DNA from: Variovorax saccharolyticus
GTDB taxonomy: Bacteria; Pseudomonadota; Gammaproteobacteria; Burkholderiales; Burkholderiaceae_C
Reading direction: 5' to 3'
Assembly: GCF_030316765.1 (NCBI RefSeq)
Contig: NZ_JASZYT010000002.1
Coordinates: forward strand, 620,001-684,000
Length of the DNA stretch: 64,000 nucleotides
Within the stretch, counting starts at the first letter, position 1. The number at the start of each line of letters is the position of its first letter. Both the position numbers and the translations under genes were made by a program. Shown here in pieces: positions 9,965 through 18,807 of the stretch. The notes under the pieces were generated by a model, which was given only the letters and a program-made list of their open reading frames with translations, was not told the origin of the DNA and did no database searches.

Positions 9965-11653
9965 CTATTGTGTCAGCCGGGTCTCGGCCGAGGCAAACGA
10001 AACGAAGAACTCGTTGCCTTCGGGCCCGGCTGCCGACAGCGCGCGGCGCTCGTAGCCGATGGTGGCGCCGTGGCGCTCGCACAGCTCCCGGCACAGGAAG
10101 AGGCCGAGTCCGCTCGAGCGGCTCTCGGAGGAAAAGAAGGGCTCGAACAGATGCCGCTGCACGGCCGGCTCGAGCGGGGCGCCGTCGCTCCAGATCTGCA
10201 AGGTGGCGCGGCCGGCGGCGTTGATCCGGGTCGCGACCTGGATCGAGCCTTCGCGGTCGCCCGCGTAACGGGCCGCGTTGTCGAGCAGGTTGACGAGGAT
10301 GCGGCGCAGGTGCTCGACGTCGAAGCGCACGTCGCTGCCCGGGGCGTCGAGCGCCAGCAGCACGCCCTGGCGCTGCGAATGCAGCACCCATTCCTCGGCC
10401 AGCGTGCGTACCGTGGCGTCGAGCGCCAACTGCTCGCCCAGCGGCAGCACGCGCTGCTGACGGGCCCGCGCGACATCGAGCACATCGTCGACGATGCGCG
10501 ACAGGCGCTGCGCGTTCTGCTGCACCATGGTCGTCAGCTGGCGATGAGCGGGGTCGACCAGGTCCTCGGCCAGCAATGCGCTGGCCTGCGTGATGGCGGC
10601 CAGCGGGTTTCGGATCTCGTGCGCCACCGCGGCCGACATGCGGCCCATGGCGGCGAGCTTCTCGGTGCGGATGCGGGCCTCGAGTTCGCGCAGGTCCTGC
10701 AGGAACATCACGCAAAGGCTGTCGGAAGCCGGGTCCGGCGAGCGGGTCAGCCGCGTGCGCACGCGCACCTCGCGCGCCGCGCCCTGGGCCTGCGCGACCG
10801 GGATCTCCTTGGACTGCGGCGTGCGCCGTGCGAAGGTCTGGCGCGCCAGCGCGGCCAGCGGGACCCAGGGCGGATAGGCATTGAGCGTGAACGGCAGTTC
10901 GATCTGGGCCAGGCCCTGGCCCAGGATCGCATCGGCGGCAGGATTGGCCGCGTGCACCTGGCCCTGCGCATCGAGCACCAGCACGCCTTCGCTGAGCGTC
11001 TCGATCACCAGATCGTTGACCAGCGCATGCATCTGGGCGGCGCTGCGGTTGCGCTGCGCCAAGGCCTCCTCGCGCGTCAGCCGGCGCGCCATCTCGTGGG
11101 CGATCAGGGCCACCACGAACAGGCCGGTGCCCGTCAGCGCCGCCTGCACGAAGCGAGGCGAGGTGTCGGCCGGCTGCTCGAGCCAGTACCAGGCGGCATG
11201 GCCGAGCAGCAGCAGCGTCGCGACGGCGGTGGTGCCGAGGCCGACCGCGCCGGTGCCCAGCACCGCGCCCATGAGCACCGGCATCGCGAACAGCGGAGAG
11301 TAGTTGATGCCGCCGACCTGGAGCACCTGCAGCGCCGCGAAGACCACGAGGTCGACGCCGATGGTGGCGAACCAGGCCCGCCCCAGACTGCGGATCTGCT
11401 GCTGCGGCGCATAGCGCACGGCCAGCAGCGTGGCCGCCAGGTAGCCCGCGCAGAGCGCGAGGGTCGCGGCTTGCGTGGCCTGTCCGAGCACGAAGCCCAG
11501 TCCTTGCAGCAGCAGCAGAACGGCCGCCACGAAGCAGCGTGCGGCCACGAAGCCGCGCCAAAGGCGCTTCAGCGCGGTGCTCTGGCCGCTGAAATGCTCG
11601 AGCGAACTCCAGTCGGTGGCGGGCTCGCCGTGGGCACGCAGGAACGCGGTCAT
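9965..11653 (-). CDS. pilS: Membrane sensor histidine kinase PilS
   Basis: 562 aa. About six hydrophobic segments fill residues 35-195, followed by a PAS domain (about 220-320), a HisKA domain with the phospho-acceptor His in AVAHEIRNPLAAI (H-box), and a HATPase_c domain (N box LVNLLDNAARYAGD, G box SGLGLFLCRELC). This is the PilS layout: a polar membrane kinase that phosphorylates PilR, encoded directly downstream. The ATG at 11653 gives the short cytoplasmic N-terminus typical of the family. Confidence 0.92.
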   Translation of the reverse strand: MTAFLRAHGEPATDWSSLEHFSGQSTALKRLWRGFVAARCFVAAVLLLLQGLGFVLGQATQAATLALCAGYLAATLLAVRYAPQQQIRSLGRAWFATIGVDLVVFAALQVLQVGGINYSPLFAMPVLMGAVLGTGAVGLGTTAVATLLLLGHAAWYWLEQPADTSPRFVQAALTGTGLFVVALIAHEMARRLTREEALAQRNRSAAQMHALVNDLVIETLSEGVLVLDAQGQVHAANPAADAILGQGLAQIELPFTLNAYPPWVPLAALARQTFARRTPQSKEIPVAQAQGAAREVRVRTRLTRSPDPASDSLCVMFLQDLRELEARIRTEKLAAMGRMSAAVAHEIRNPLAAITQASALLAEDLVDPAHRQLTTMVQQNAQRLSRIVDDVLDVARARQQRVLPLGEQLALDATVRTLAEEWVLHSQRQGVLLALDAPGSDVRFDVEHLRRILVNLLDNAARYAGDREGSIQVATRINAAGRATLQIWSDGAPLEPAVQRHLFEPFFSSESRSSGLGLFLCRELCERHGATIGYERRALSAAGPEGNEFFVSFASAETRLTQ

Positions 11654-11675
11654 GCCGGGCGCTCCGGGGCCGGCC

Positions 11676-11912
11676 TCATTGCCTGCCGGCCTGGCGGTGC
11701 GCCGCGCTGCAGTAGACGGCGCCGTCGGGGCCGGCGATTGCGTCGGCGGCCGGCAGGTGGAGTCCGCAGTGCGCGCAGCGCACCATGGCCTGTGGCGCGC
11801 CGACGGCCGGCGGCTTCTGCGGCGGCGGGCGCGACTGCATCTCCTCGCGCCGGTTCTTGCGCCAGAGCCAGATCGCGATGAAGACGACCGCGAAGACGAG
11901 CAGGTATTTCAT
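11676..11912 (-). CDS. PP0621-like small membrane-anchored Cys-rich protein
   Basis: 78 aa. An N-terminal transmembrane segment (MKYLLVFAVVFIAIWLW) is followed by a basic stretch, a Pro-rich linker and a C-terminal mini-domain with CAHC and a later Cys (VYCSAAH), a pattern expected for a small metal-binding (TRASH/zinc-ribbon-like) motif. This matches the PP0621 family of unknown function, which often sits between pilS and a CcsA-type gene. The ATG overlaps the stop of the upstream CcsA-like gene as ATGA, indicating translational coupling; pilS starts 22 bp downstream. Confidence 0.82.
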   Translation of the reverse strand: MKYLLVFAVVFIAIWLWRKNRREEMQSRPPPQKPPAVGAPQAMVRCAHCGLHLPAADAIAGPDGAVYCSAAHRQAGRQ

Positions 11913-12718
11913 GAGCTTGCGCGCGACAGCACGACCTCGAGCACGAAGCGCGAGCCGACGTAGGCCAGCAGCAGCAGCGCCGAGCCCGCGTAGAGCACGC
12001 GCCGCGCGGTCCGGCCGCGCCAGCCGAAGCGGGCGCGGCCGGTCAGCAGGATCGCGAAAGTCACCCAGGCCAGCACCGAGAAGATGGTCTTGTGGTCCCA
12101 CTTCCAGCCGCGCACCGAGTTGCCGTACAGCGTCTCGCTGAACAGCAGGCCGGCCAGCAGTGTGGCCGAGAGCAGCACGAAGCCCGCGGTCACGAAGCGG
12201 AAGGTCAGGCGCTCCATGGTCAGGAGCGGCACGCCGCCCTGCGGCTCGGCGGCGAGCCGGATCTGCTTCTCGGCCCGCGTCATGAGCCAGGCGTGGACCA
12301 CGGCGGCACCGAACAGGCCATACGACGCGATCCCCAGCGCCAGGTGCAGCGGCAGCCACGGCGAGGCCGAGACATGCAGCGGCGTGCCGGGGAACAGCAC
12401 CGCCAGCAGCACCGCGGCGGCGCCCAGCACCGCCAGCGTGCGGCGCACCTTGAGCTGCGGGTAGAGGCTGCTTTCGATGGCGTAGACGGTCAGCACCAGC
12501 CAGGCCGTGACCGAGATCGCCGGCGCGAAGCCGAAACGCGGCGTGCCGCCGACCAGCCCGGCGGCCAGCGCCAGGGCGTGCAGCAGCCAGGCCAGCACCA
12601 GCAGCCACTGGGTCGAGGAGCGGCTGAAACTGGAGGCGGCGGCAGCGGTGACGCCGTAGGCGGCGGCGGTGGCGATGCCCAGTGCCACGCCGAGCGGGGA
12701 GGGGATCGCTAAAATCAT
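11909..12718 (-). CDS. CcsA/YpjD-type cytochrome c assembly (heme-handling) membrane protein
   Basis: 269 aa with the ATG at 12718 (MILAIPSP). It has about eight hydrophobic segments and the tryptophan-rich heme-handling type motif near the C-terminus (GWKWDHKTIFSVLAW), typical of the CcsA/CcmC/HemX superfamily; 'YpjD' proteins of this type lie next to ffh in many proteobacteria. It probably helps in heme delivery or cytochrome c maturation at the inner membrane, but the precise role of YpjD is not established. The gene is divergent from ffh across an 80-bp gap that must contain both promoters. Confidence 0.88.
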   Translation of the reverse strand: MILAIPSPLGVALGIATAAAYGVTAAAASSFSRSSTQWLLVLAWLLHALALAAGLVGGTPRFGFAPAISVTAWLVLTVYAIESSLYPQLKVRRTLAVLGAAAVLLAVLFPGTPLHVSASPWLPLHLALGIASYGLFGAAVVHAWLMTRAEKQIRLAAEPQGGVPLLTMERLTFRFVTAGFVLLSATLLAGLLFSETLYGNSVRGWKWDHKTIFSVLAWVTFAILLTGRARFGWRGRTARRVLYAGSALLLLAYVGSRFVLEVVLSRASS

Positions 12719-12798
12719 CGGCTGGAGTTTAGCTTCTCGCCTTCTGCGGAATGCCGTCGCTCCCGTTCTCATACCGGTCCCGTCCAGCGGGAAGCACC

Positions 12799-14184
12799 AT
12801 GGCCAGCGCCCTCACCGAAAAATTCTCCCGCCTCGTCAAGCAGGTCAGCGGCCAGGCCCGCATCACCGAAAGCAACGTCCAGGACATGCTGCGCGAGGTG
12901 CGCATGGCCCTGCTCGAGGCCGACGTCGCCTTGCCCGTCGTGCGCGACTTCGTTGCCCGCGTCAAGGAAAAGGCGCTCGGCCAGGAGGTGCTGGGCTCGC
13001 TGAAGCCGGGCCAGGCGCTGATCGGCATCGTCAACCGCGAACTCGCCGCGACCATGGGCGAGGGCGTCTCCGACATCAACCTCGCGGCCCAGCCGCCGGC
13101 CGTGATCCTGATGGCCGGCCTGCAGGGTGCGGGCAAGACCACCACCACCGCCAAGCTGGCCAAGCACCTGATCGAGAAGCGCAAGAAGAAGGTGCTGACC
13201 GTGTCCGGCGACGTCTACCGGCCGGCCGCCATCGAGCAGCTCAAGACGGTCACCAAGCAGGCCGGCGCCGAATGGTTCCCGAGCACGCCCGACCAGAAGC
13301 CGCTGGACATCGCCCGCGCCGCGCTCGACCATGCCAAGCGCCACTTCTTCGACGTGCTGCTGGTCGACACCGCCGGTCGCCTGGCGATCGATGAAGTGCT
13401 GATGCAGGAGATCCAGCAGCTGCACGCGGCCCTCGATCCGGTCGAGACCCTGTTCGTGGTCGACGCGATGCAAGGCCAGGACGCGATCAATACCGCCAAG
13501 GCCTTCAAGGAAGCGCTGCCGCTGACCGGCATCATCCTGACCAAGACCGACGGCGACTCGCGCGGCGGGGCCGCACTGTCGGTGCGGCAGGTCACGGGCG
13601 TGCCGATCAAGTTCGCCGGCGTCAGCGAGAAGATCGACGGCCTCGAGGTCTTCGATGCCGAGCGCCATGCCGGCCGCATCCTGGGCATGGGCGACATCGT
13701 CGCCCTGGTCGAGCAGGTCACGGCCGGCGTCGACGTGGCCGCGGCCCAGAAGCTGGCGGCCAAGGTCAAGAGCGGCGCCGGCTTCGACCTCAACGATTTC
13801 CTCGGCCAGTTGCAGCAGATGAAGCAGATGGGCGGGCTGTCGAGCATTCTCGACAAGCTGCCGGCACAGATGGCCGCCAAGGCGACCGAGGCCGACATGA
13901 CCCGCGCCGAGCGCGACATCCGGCGCAAGGAAGGGATCATCAACAGCATGACGCCGCTGGAGCGCCGCAAGCCCGAACTGCTCAAGGCGACGCGCAAGCG
14001 CCGCATCGCGGCCGGCGCCGGCGTGCAGGTCCAGGAAGTGAACCGCCTGCTCAACGAGTTCGAGCAGATGCAGGGGATGATGAAGAAGATGAAGGGCGGC
14101 GGCCTCATGAAGATGATGAAGCGCATGGGCGGCATGAAGGGCATGCCGCCGATGGGCGGCGGCGGCGGGATGCCGCGCTTCTGA
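12799..14184 (+). CDS. ffh: Signal recognition particle protein Ffh
   Basis: 461 aa. Ffh binds 4.5S RNA and signal sequences and delivers nascent chains to FtsY and the translocon. The N domain is followed by the GTPase domain (P-loop GLQGAGKTTTTAKLA near residue 107, RGGAALS and DTAGR motifs, TKTDGDSRGG) and a Met-rich M domain from about residue 330, ending in the low-complexity MKKMKGGGLMKMMKRMGG and Gly-rich tail. The ATG at 12799 (MASALTEKF) matches the family; upstream in-frame codons are rejected. A bidirectional terminator follows. Confidence 0.96.
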   Translation: MASALTEKFSRLVKQVSGQARITESNVQDMLREVRMALLEADVALPVVRDFVARVKEKALGQEVLGSLKPGQALIGIVNRELAATMGEGVSDINLAAQPPAVILMAGLQGAGKTTTTAKLAKHLIEKRKKKVLTVSGDVYRPAAIEQLKTVTKQAGAEWFPSTPDQKPLDIARAALDHAKRHFFDVLLVDTAGRLAIDEVLMQEIQQLHAALDPVETLFVVDAMQGQDAINTAKAFKEALPLTGIILTKTDGDSRGGAALSVRQVTGVPIKFAGVSEKIDGLEVFDAERHAGRILGMGDIVALVEQVTAGVDVAAAQKLAAKVKSGAGFDLNDFLGQLQQMKQMGGLSSILDKLPAQMAAKATEADMTRAERDIRRKEGIINSMTPLERRKPELLKATRKRRIAAGAGVQVQEVNRLLNEFEQMQGMMKKMKGGGLMKMMKRMGGMKGMPPMGGGGGMPRF

Positions 14185-14233
14185 GTCCCTGGGGCGGCGC
14201 GGCGTGAGCCCGCCCCGGCCGCAGCCGCCAACG

Positions 14234-14258
14234 AAAAAGCCCCGCATCGCGGGGCTTT
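14234..14258. terminator. Bidirectional rho-independent terminator between ffh and opgH
   Basis: AAAGCCCCGC-ATC-GCGGGGCTTT is a 10-bp stem flanked by A and T tracts on opposite sides, so it can end transcription from ffh (plus) and from opgH (minus). It sits exactly between the two convergent stop codons. Confidence 0.88.
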
Positions 14259-14278
14259 CTCTCAAGGCTCGAACCTGC

Positions 14279-16276
14279 TCAGGCCGCAACCGGACGCGAC
14301 AGCCGAAGCGCATGCATCCAGGCCCTGCGCAGCACTGCCGGCGAACGCGATTCCTCGGGGATCAGCAGGAAGCCGCGGTCGCGCAGCGCGATGCCGAAGC
14401 CGATCTGGCTGGTCAGCACCGTCAGCGGGATCGCCAGCAGCAGCGGCAGGCCCACGGGCATCAGCCAGGTCAGGGCGCTGGCATCGATCAGCGCGATGCC
14501 GACGGCCAGTGCGGCGATCACGAAGGACATCGGAGCCAGTTGCGAGACCGCGATGCGCCAGGAGACGGCGGCGGCTTCGCGCGGGGGCGACTTCCAGTCG
14601 AGCTTGAGGCCGGTCAGGGCCACCACCACGAACAGCGAATGGGCCAGCATGCGCACCGGGGCCTGGACGATGGCCATCGCGCTTTCGAGCGCGGCGCTCT
14701 TGAGCAGGCCGCCGACACCGCCGAACTGGCGTTGCTCGCCGCGGATCACGACCGCGACCAGGCCCAGGATGCGCGGCAGGAACAGCAGGCACAGGGTCCA
14801 CAGCCACAGGCCGGCGAGTTCCATCGGCATCGCGAGCCAGTGCTCGACCACGCTCGAACCGGTCAGCCACAGCGCCGTGCCGAGGGTCAGGAAGGCCAGC
14901 CACAGCGGCGCCGAGGCGTAGGCCATGGTGCCGGTGACGAACATCGCGCGGTGCACCGGGTGCAGGCCGGGCTCGGCCATCAGGCGGGCGTTCTGCAGGT
15001 TGCCCTGGCACCAGCGGCGGTCGCGCTGCAGCTCGGACAGCAGGTCCGGCGGCTGCTGCTCGTAGCTGCCGACCAGGTCGGCGACCAGCCAGACGTGGAA
15101 GCCGGCGCGGCGCATCAGCGCGGCTTCGACGAAGTCGTGCGACATGATGCCGCCCGACATGCCGCCCTTGCCCTTGATGGGCGCCAGCGCGCAGTGGTCC
15201 ATGAAGGGCTGGACGCGGATGATCGCGTTGTGGCCCCAGTAGTGAGACTCGCCGAGCTGCCAGAACTGCATGCCGAGCGTGAACAGGCGGCCGGTCATGC
15301 GCGAGGCGAACTGCTGGGCGCGGGCGTGCAGCGTGACGTGGCCGATGGCCTGGGTCGCGGTCTGGATGATGCCGGCGGTCGGGTTGGCTTCCATCAGCTT
15401 GACCATCGAGGTCAGGCAGTCGCCGCTCATGACGCTGTCGGCGTCGAGCACGACCATGTAGCGGTAGTCCTTGCCCCAGCGGCGGCAGAAGTCGGCCACG
15501 TTGCCGGCCTTGCGGTGGGTGCGGCGGGTGCGCAGGCGGTAGTAGACCTCGACCTGGGGCTGGTTGGGGCTTTCGGCCAGCGCGGCGCGCAGGTCTTCCC
15601 AGGCGGCGCGCTCGGCGGCGGCGATCTCGGGCGTGTAGCTGTCGGACAGCACGAAGACGTCGAACTGCTTCGCGTGCCCGGTGGAGGCCACCGATTCGCA
15701 GGTGGCGCGCAGGCCGGCGAACACGGTCGACACGTCCTCGTTGCAGATCGGCATGATGATCGCCGTGCGTGCCTCGGGGTTCATCGGATGGTCGGCCACC
15801 TGCTTGCCCGACAGCGCGTGCTTGTCACCGCGCACCGAGACGTAGAAGCCCATCAGCGCGGTCACGAAACCGGTCACGACCCAGCCCGAGAGCACCGCGT
15901 AGAGCGCGATCTGGCTGTATTCGAGCCAGAGGTTGTCGTAGTCGGGCTGGACGCGGGCGAAGAGCGTGCCGGCGACGATGGTGCTCAGCACGGTCAGCGC
16001 CATGAAGGTCAGGCGCCGCTGTGCGGCGGCGCGCTGCCAGGGCTGCTGCGGGCCGGCCGGCTTGGCGGCGCCCTTGGCGGCACCGGCGCCGAGCTTGACC
16101 AGCAGGGCGGTACCGATGCTGTTCCAGAAACCGCGCCAGGGGCGGGGCGTCATCGAGCCGCGGTTGATCGGGGGCGCCGTCACCGAGTTCGGGTGGCGTT
16201 CCTCGCGCAGCGGGCTGCGGTGCGAGAAGTCGCTCTCGGCCAGCAGCTTCGGTTGGGCGTAGTGGGTGGGCTTCAT
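14279..16276 (-). CDS. mdoH: Glucan biosynthesis glucosyltransferase OpgH (MdoH)
   Basis: 665 aa. This inner-membrane GT2 enzyme makes the beta-1,2-linked glucan backbone of osmoregulated periplasmic glucans from UDP-glucose. It has two N-terminal membrane segments (about residues 75-150), a cytoplasmic GT2 domain with VVLDADSVMSGD and the QxxRW-type motif QRDRRWCQGN, and several C-terminal membrane segments. The ATG at 16276 (MKPTHYAQPK) has a GAGG ribosome-binding site inside the end of the small upstream ORF. The length is shorter than the 847 aa of E. coli OpgH, mainly in the N- and C-terminal regions. The usual partner opgG is not next to it. Confidence 0.92.
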   Translation of the reverse strand: MKPTHYAQPKLLAESDFSHRSPLREERHPNSVTAPPINRGSMTPRPWRGFWNSIGTALLVKLGAGAAKGAAKPAGPQQPWQRAAAQRRLTFMALTVLSTIVAGTLFARVQPDYDNLWLEYSQIALYAVLSGWVVTGFVTALMGFYVSVRGDKHALSGKQVADHPMNPEARTAIIMPICNEDVSTVFAGLRATCESVASTGHAKQFDVFVLSDSYTPEIAAAERAAWEDLRAALAESPNQPQVEVYYRLRTRRTHRKAGNVADFCRRWGKDYRYMVVLDADSVMSGDCLTSMVKLMEANPTAGIIQTATQAIGHVTLHARAQQFASRMTGRLFTLGMQFWQLGESHYWGHNAIIRVQPFMDHCALAPIKGKGGMSGGIMSHDFVEAALMRRAGFHVWLVADLVGSYEQQPPDLLSELQRDRRWCQGNLQNARLMAEPGLHPVHRAMFVTGTMAYASAPLWLAFLTLGTALWLTGSSVVEHWLAMPMELAGLWLWTLCLLFLPRILGLVAVVIRGEQRQFGGVGGLLKSAALESAMAIVQAPVRMLAHSLFVVVALTGLKLDWKSPPREAAAVSWRIAVSQLAPMSFVIAALAVGIALIDASALTWLMPVGLPLLLAIPLTVLTSQIGFGIALRDRGFLLIPEESRSPAVLRRAWMHALRLSRPVAA

Positions 16277-16281
16277 GCGCT

Positions 16282-16482
16282 TCAGCCTCGTTGCTTGTCG
16301 AAGGCGGTGTCGCCAATTGCCGGAAAGCGCTTGAACACGCTCTCGGGCGCGATGTGGCCGGCACCCGACTGGGCTGCCAGCATCTGACCCGCGGCACGGG
16401 GCCGCGAGAGGGAAAACTGCTTTTGACGCAGGCCGTCGCGCTGCGGGCGCAGTGCGAAAGTGGGGCTGGTGAGTGCTGTCAT
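16282..16482 (-). CDS. Small hypothetical ORF directly upstream of opgH
   Basis: 66 aa, ATG start, stop 5 bp before the opgH ATG; the opgH ribosome-binding site lies inside its last codons. The product is basic and hydrophilic with no recognised domain or membrane segment (begins MTALTSPTFALRP, ends FPAIGDTAFDKQRG). The tight spacing argues for a translated leader or a small coupled gene; lack of a known family keeps confidence low. Confidence 0.42.
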   Translation of the reverse strand: MTALTSPTFALRPQRDGLRQKQFSLSRPRAAGQMLAAQSGAGHIAPESVFKRFPAIGDTAFDKQRG

Positions 16483-16677
16483 GCCTGTACAGGGGCAAAC
16501 CCTGTGCCAGGGCCGAAAAACCCTTTGAAATCAATCGCTTGGACTGAATTTCCGGCTTTTCGCGGGGGCCGGCGGGCGAAACCGGCCGCCAGACCCCCGA
16601 ATTTGTCGCCTCGGCCCGACAGCCATCAAGCCTGACTGACAAAACCCAATGAAATCAACAACTTGGCGTGTCGCTGG

Positions 16678-18114
16678 TCAGCGACCGGATTCGCCGCCCG
16701 GCGACGGGGCGTCGGCCTTGAAGTGTCCGGGCGTGAGTTCGTGCTTCTGCAGCAGGCGGTAGAACTCGGTCCGGTTGCGGTCGGCCAGGCGGGCGGCGTC
16801 GGCCACGTTGCCATCGGTCAGCTTGAGCAGGCCGACCAGGTAGTCGCGCTCGAAGCGCTGCTTGGCCTCGGCGTAGGTCTGGACCTCGACGCTCGGAACG
16901 CGCAGCGCGCGCTGCACCAGCGCCAGCGGGATCAGCGGCGAGCTCGACAGCGCGCAGACCTGCTCCACCACGTTGAACAGCTGCCGCACGTTGCCGGGCC
17001 AGGAGGCGGTGGTCAGCGCCTTCAGCGCCTCGGGCGCGAAGCCCGACAGCCGCTTGCCGTACTTGGTCGACAGCCGCTGCAGGAAGTGGTTGGCCAGGAG
17101 CGGGATGTCCTCGCGCCGCGCCGACAGCGGCGGCAGGCTCAGTGTCACGACGTTGAGACGGTAGTACAGGTCTTCGCGGAACTGCCCGGCCTCCATCGCG
17201 GCGTCGAGGTCGCGGTGGGTGGCCGAGATGATGCGGACGTCGACCGCGATCGACTGGCTGCCGCCCAGCGGCCGCACCGCGCGCTCCTGCAGCACCCGCA
17301 GCAGCTTGACCTGCAGGGCCGGCGGCATGTCCCCGATCTCGTCGAGCAGCAGGGTGCCGCCATCGGCCTGCTGGAACAGGCCCTTGTGATTGGCGACCGC
17401 GTCGGTGAAGGCGCCCTTCATGTGGCCGAACAGCTCGGATTCGAGCAGGGCCTCGGGGATGGCGCCGCAGTTGACCGCCACGAAGGGCTTGTCGGCGCGC
17501 GCGCTGGCGCGGTGGATGGCGCGCGCCAGCACTTCCTTGCCGGCGCCGCTGTCGCCGCGCAGCAGCACGCTGGCATCGGACTTGGCGACCATGCGGGCCT
17601 CGGCCAGCAGCTCGGCCATTCGGTTGCTGCGGCTCACGATCTCGGCGCGCCAGCTCTCGTCGCCGGCCTTGCCGGGCGCGGCGGCCGGGGCGCCCAGGGC
17701 CAGCGCCTGGCCGATCTTCTCGAGCAGCTCGCGGGCGTCGTAGGGCTTGGTGAGGTAGGTGAAGACGCCGCGCGCGGTGGCTTCGACCGCATCGGGAATG
17801 GTGCCGTGCGCGGTCAGCAGGATCACCGGCAAGGTCGGATGGCGCTTGCGGATCTCGTCGAACAGCGCCAGGCCGTCGCGGCCCGGCAGCCGGACGTCGG
17901 ACAGCACCAGCTGCGGATGCTCGATCTCGAGCTGCGTCAGCGCCGACTCGGCCGAGGTCACGGCCGTGACCTGGTAGCCGGCCGACATCAGCCGCATCGA
18001 CAGCAGGCGCAGCATGTCGGCGTCGTCGTCGACCACCAGCAGGCGGGCGCCGCGCGCCGTCGGGGCGGCGGCCGTGTCGGGCGGCTTCGGTGCCGGGGGC
18101 GGCGCGCTGCTCAT
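16678..18114 (-). CDS. glrR: Sigma-54-type response regulator GlrR (QseF-like)
   Basis: 478 aa. Receiver domain (about 23-140; phospho-acceptor Asp in [13 protein letters not shown], Lys in YLTKPYD), AAA+ domain (about 160-395; Walker A GDSGAGKE, Walker [10 protein letters not shown]) and a Fis-like helix-turn-helix ([17 protein letters not shown]). The sigma-54 loop reads GAFTDA rather than GAFTGA, the same class of change seen in GlrR/QseF. It is the last gene of a glrK - lipoprotein - glrR order that matches the GlrK-QseG-GlrR envelope-stress system of enterobacteria. Its targets here are unknown. Confidence 0.88.
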   Translation of the reverse strand: MSSAPPPAPKPPDTAAAPTARGARLLVVDDDADMLRLLSMRLMSAGYQVTAVTSAESALTQLEIEHPQLVLSDVRLPGRDGLALFDEIRKRHPTLPVILLTAHGTIPDAVEATARGVFTYLTKPYDARELLEKIGQALALGAPAAAPGKAGDESWRAEIVSRSNRMAELLAEARMVAKSDASVLLRGDSGAGKEVLARAIHRASARADKPFVAVNCGAIPEALLESELFGHMKGAFTDAVANHKGLFQQADGGTLLLDEIGDMPPALQVKLLRVLQERAVRPLGGSQSIAVDVRIISATHRDLDAAMEAGQFREDLYYRLNVVTLSLPPLSARREDIPLLANHFLQRLSTKYGKRLSGFAPEALKALTTASWPGNVRQLFNVVEQVCALSSSPLIPLALVQRALRVPSVEVQTYAEAKQRFERDYLVGLLKLTDGNVADAARLADRNRTEFYRLLQKHELTPGHFKADAPSPGGESGR

Positions 18115-18142
18115 GAAGGGGCCTTCGTGCTTCGCACTGCGC

Positions 18143-18775
18143 TCATGGCGCGGGCTTCGGCGCCGCCGGCGCCGGATTGGGCCGCGCGAAGCTGCGCTCG
18201 ATGGCGCGCAGGGCTTCGATGCGGTCGTTGAGCTGGTCGATGCGGCGCTGGCTGTCGCGCAGCTGCTGCGCCTGCTTGTCGCGCTCTTCCTCGACCTTGC
18301 GCTGCTCGGCGTAGCGCGCCGCCAGCGTGCGGGCCAGCGGCTGCAGCGGCAGGGCGTCGGCGGAAGGATTGGAGATCACGCGCTGCAGCAGGCCGCTGGC
18401 GCGCGCGAGGTCGGCAGGGGCCCGGGTCTGGGCCAGCACGATCGCCATCTGCATCTGCACCGCGGGCGTCTCGACCAGGTCGCCCAGGCGGTTGAGTTCG
18501 GCCGCCAGCTCGGGTGCGCCCAGCGGCCGAACCTTGTCGGCATAGGCCAGCGTGGCGCCCACGGGGCCCTGCGTCCATTGCGTGAACAGGCTCGCGGGCT
18601 GGGTCGCGGGGGCCAGGGGCTCGGCCTCGACCGGGGTGATGGCCGGCGGCGCGGGCGTCGGGGCGACCGCGACCGCGACCGGCGCGGGAGGCGGCTTGCG
18701 GGGCGCGGCGCAGCCGGCCAGCAGCAGGGCGCAGCTCAAGGCGATGGCGGATCCGCGAAAGATCGAAGAAAACAT
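18143..18775 (-). CDS. Envelope lipoprotein between sensor and regulator (QseG-position)
   Basis: 210 aa. A lipoprotein signal peptide ends in the lipobox LLAGC near residue 21, followed by an Ala/Pro-rich spacer, a helical middle and a C-terminal coiled-coil-like stretch ([19 protein letters not shown]). By position between the kinase and the regulator it corresponds to QseG (YfhG), the outer-membrane lipoprotein that activates the kinase in E. coli; sequence similarity cannot be measured here. It is 28 bp before glrR and 32 bp after glrK. Confidence 0.8.
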   Translation of the reverse strand: MFSSIFRGSAIALSCALLLAGCAAPRKPPPAPVAVAVAPTPAPPAITPVEAEPLAPATQPASLFTQWTQGPVGATLAYADKVRPLGAPELAAELNRLGDLVETPAVQMQMAIVLAQTRAPADLARASGLLQRVISNPSADALPLQPLARTLAARYAEQRKVEEERDKQAQQLRDSQRRIDQLNDRIEALRAIERSFARPNPAPAAPKPAP

Positions 18776-18807
18776 GGACTCAGGAATGGGCGCGTGGGCG
18801 ATGAAAG

